A DNA stretch of 6,645 bases from Anaerolineales bacterium (GTDB lineage: Bacteria > Chloroflexota > Anaerolineae > 4572-78 > J111), in NCBI GenBank assembly GCA_012032575.1, contig JAAUSP010000433.1, forward strand, positions 1-6,645, in the 5' to 3' direction. The notes beneath the pieces were generated by a model, which had not been told where the DNA came from, did no database searches, and saw nothing but the letters and a program-made list of their open reading frames with translations. This document shows positions 6,401 through 6,645 of the stretch, piece after piece. The translations under genes and the position numbers were made by a program. The stretch's first letter is position 1. Each line of letters starts with the position of its first letter.

Positions 6401-6645
6401 TTATAACACCTGCTCCGGCCCGGCAATTTTGCCGGCGATGGCGCTGGCGGCAACCACCGCCGGCGAAGCCAGGTAAATGTCGGACTCGCGGGTGCCCATG
6501 CGCCCGCGGAAATTACGGTTGGCGGTGCTAATGGTGACTTCACCGGGGGCGGGAATACCCATGTGGTTGCCCATACAGGGGCCGCAGCCCGGCGAATTAA
6601 AAAACGGCTCCGGCGGCCAGCAGCGTTTCCACGTAGCCGGCCTTG
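6401..6645 (-). CDS. leuC: 3-isopropylmalate dehydratase large subunit, C-terminal end, frameshifted and partial
   Basis: The large subunit carries the [4Fe-4S] cluster and acts with LeuD. The fragment reads [15 protein letters not shown], then after a one-base shift at the A-run (6599-6604; T-run on the coding strand) [27 protein letters not shown] and [15 protein letters not shown], ending with TAA at 6401-6403. These are the hallmark LeuC C-terminal motifs: the GCGPC cysteines are two of the three cluster ligands. As sequenced, TTTTTTAA makes a premature stop right before the cluster motif; with five T instead of six the frame continues. The 5' end is outside the window. Operon partner of leuD, with the Uma2 gene inserted between them. 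Confidence 0.85.
   Translation of the reverse strand, partial: RPATWKRCWPPEPFFNSPGCGPCMGNHMGIPAPGEVTISTANRNFRGRMGTRESDIYLASPAVVAASAIAGKIAGPEQVL

Overview
The window looks like a piece of a Chloroflexota (Anaerolineae-like) genome. This is inferred from the moderately GC-rich coding sequence, a lipoprotein that joins a solute-binding domain to a von Willebrand A domain, a Uma2-type gene, and intergenic regions full of small palindromic repeats. No rRNA or marker gene is present, so the placement is tentative.

Layout. Bases 1-856 (+) hold the 3' part of a HemN-like radical SAM gene that changes reading frame twice. Bases 935-1754 (+) hold a second radical SAM gene, split by a roughly 60-70 bp palindromic repeat. 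Bases 1743-1911 form a nested inverted repeat, followed by an extended -10 promoter. Bases 1985-2974 (+) encode a membrane-anchored solute-binding-like protein. A second, related repeat (2984-3074) separates it from 3087-4940 (+), a lipoprotein with an N-terminal solute-binding domain and a C-terminal VWA domain with a complete MIDAS. Bases 4941-5126 are a spacer between convergent genes and carry a 94 bp imperfect inverted repeat. On the minus strand lies an operon read right to left: the end of leuC (6645-6401), a Uma2-family gene (6377-5631) and leuD (5629-5127).

How the genes fit together. LeuC and LeuD form the [4Fe-4S] isopropylmalate isomerase of leucine biosynthesis. A Uma2-like gene with a coiled-coil tail sits between them, which is unusual. 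The two solute-binding-like proteins are neighbours, share a fold type, and have no ABC permease or ATPase in view. They look like a cell-surface pair of unknown function and are the best candidate here for something undescribed. The two radical SAM genes upstream are co-directional, and a functional link to the surface pair is only a guess.

Quality warning. Four conserved genes are interrupted: two single-base shifts in the HemN-like gene, one each in leuD and leuC at homopolymers, and a repeat insertion in the second radical SAM gene. The three other genes are intact. Indel sequencing error is the likely cause of the single-base shifts; the palindrome insertion looks real.
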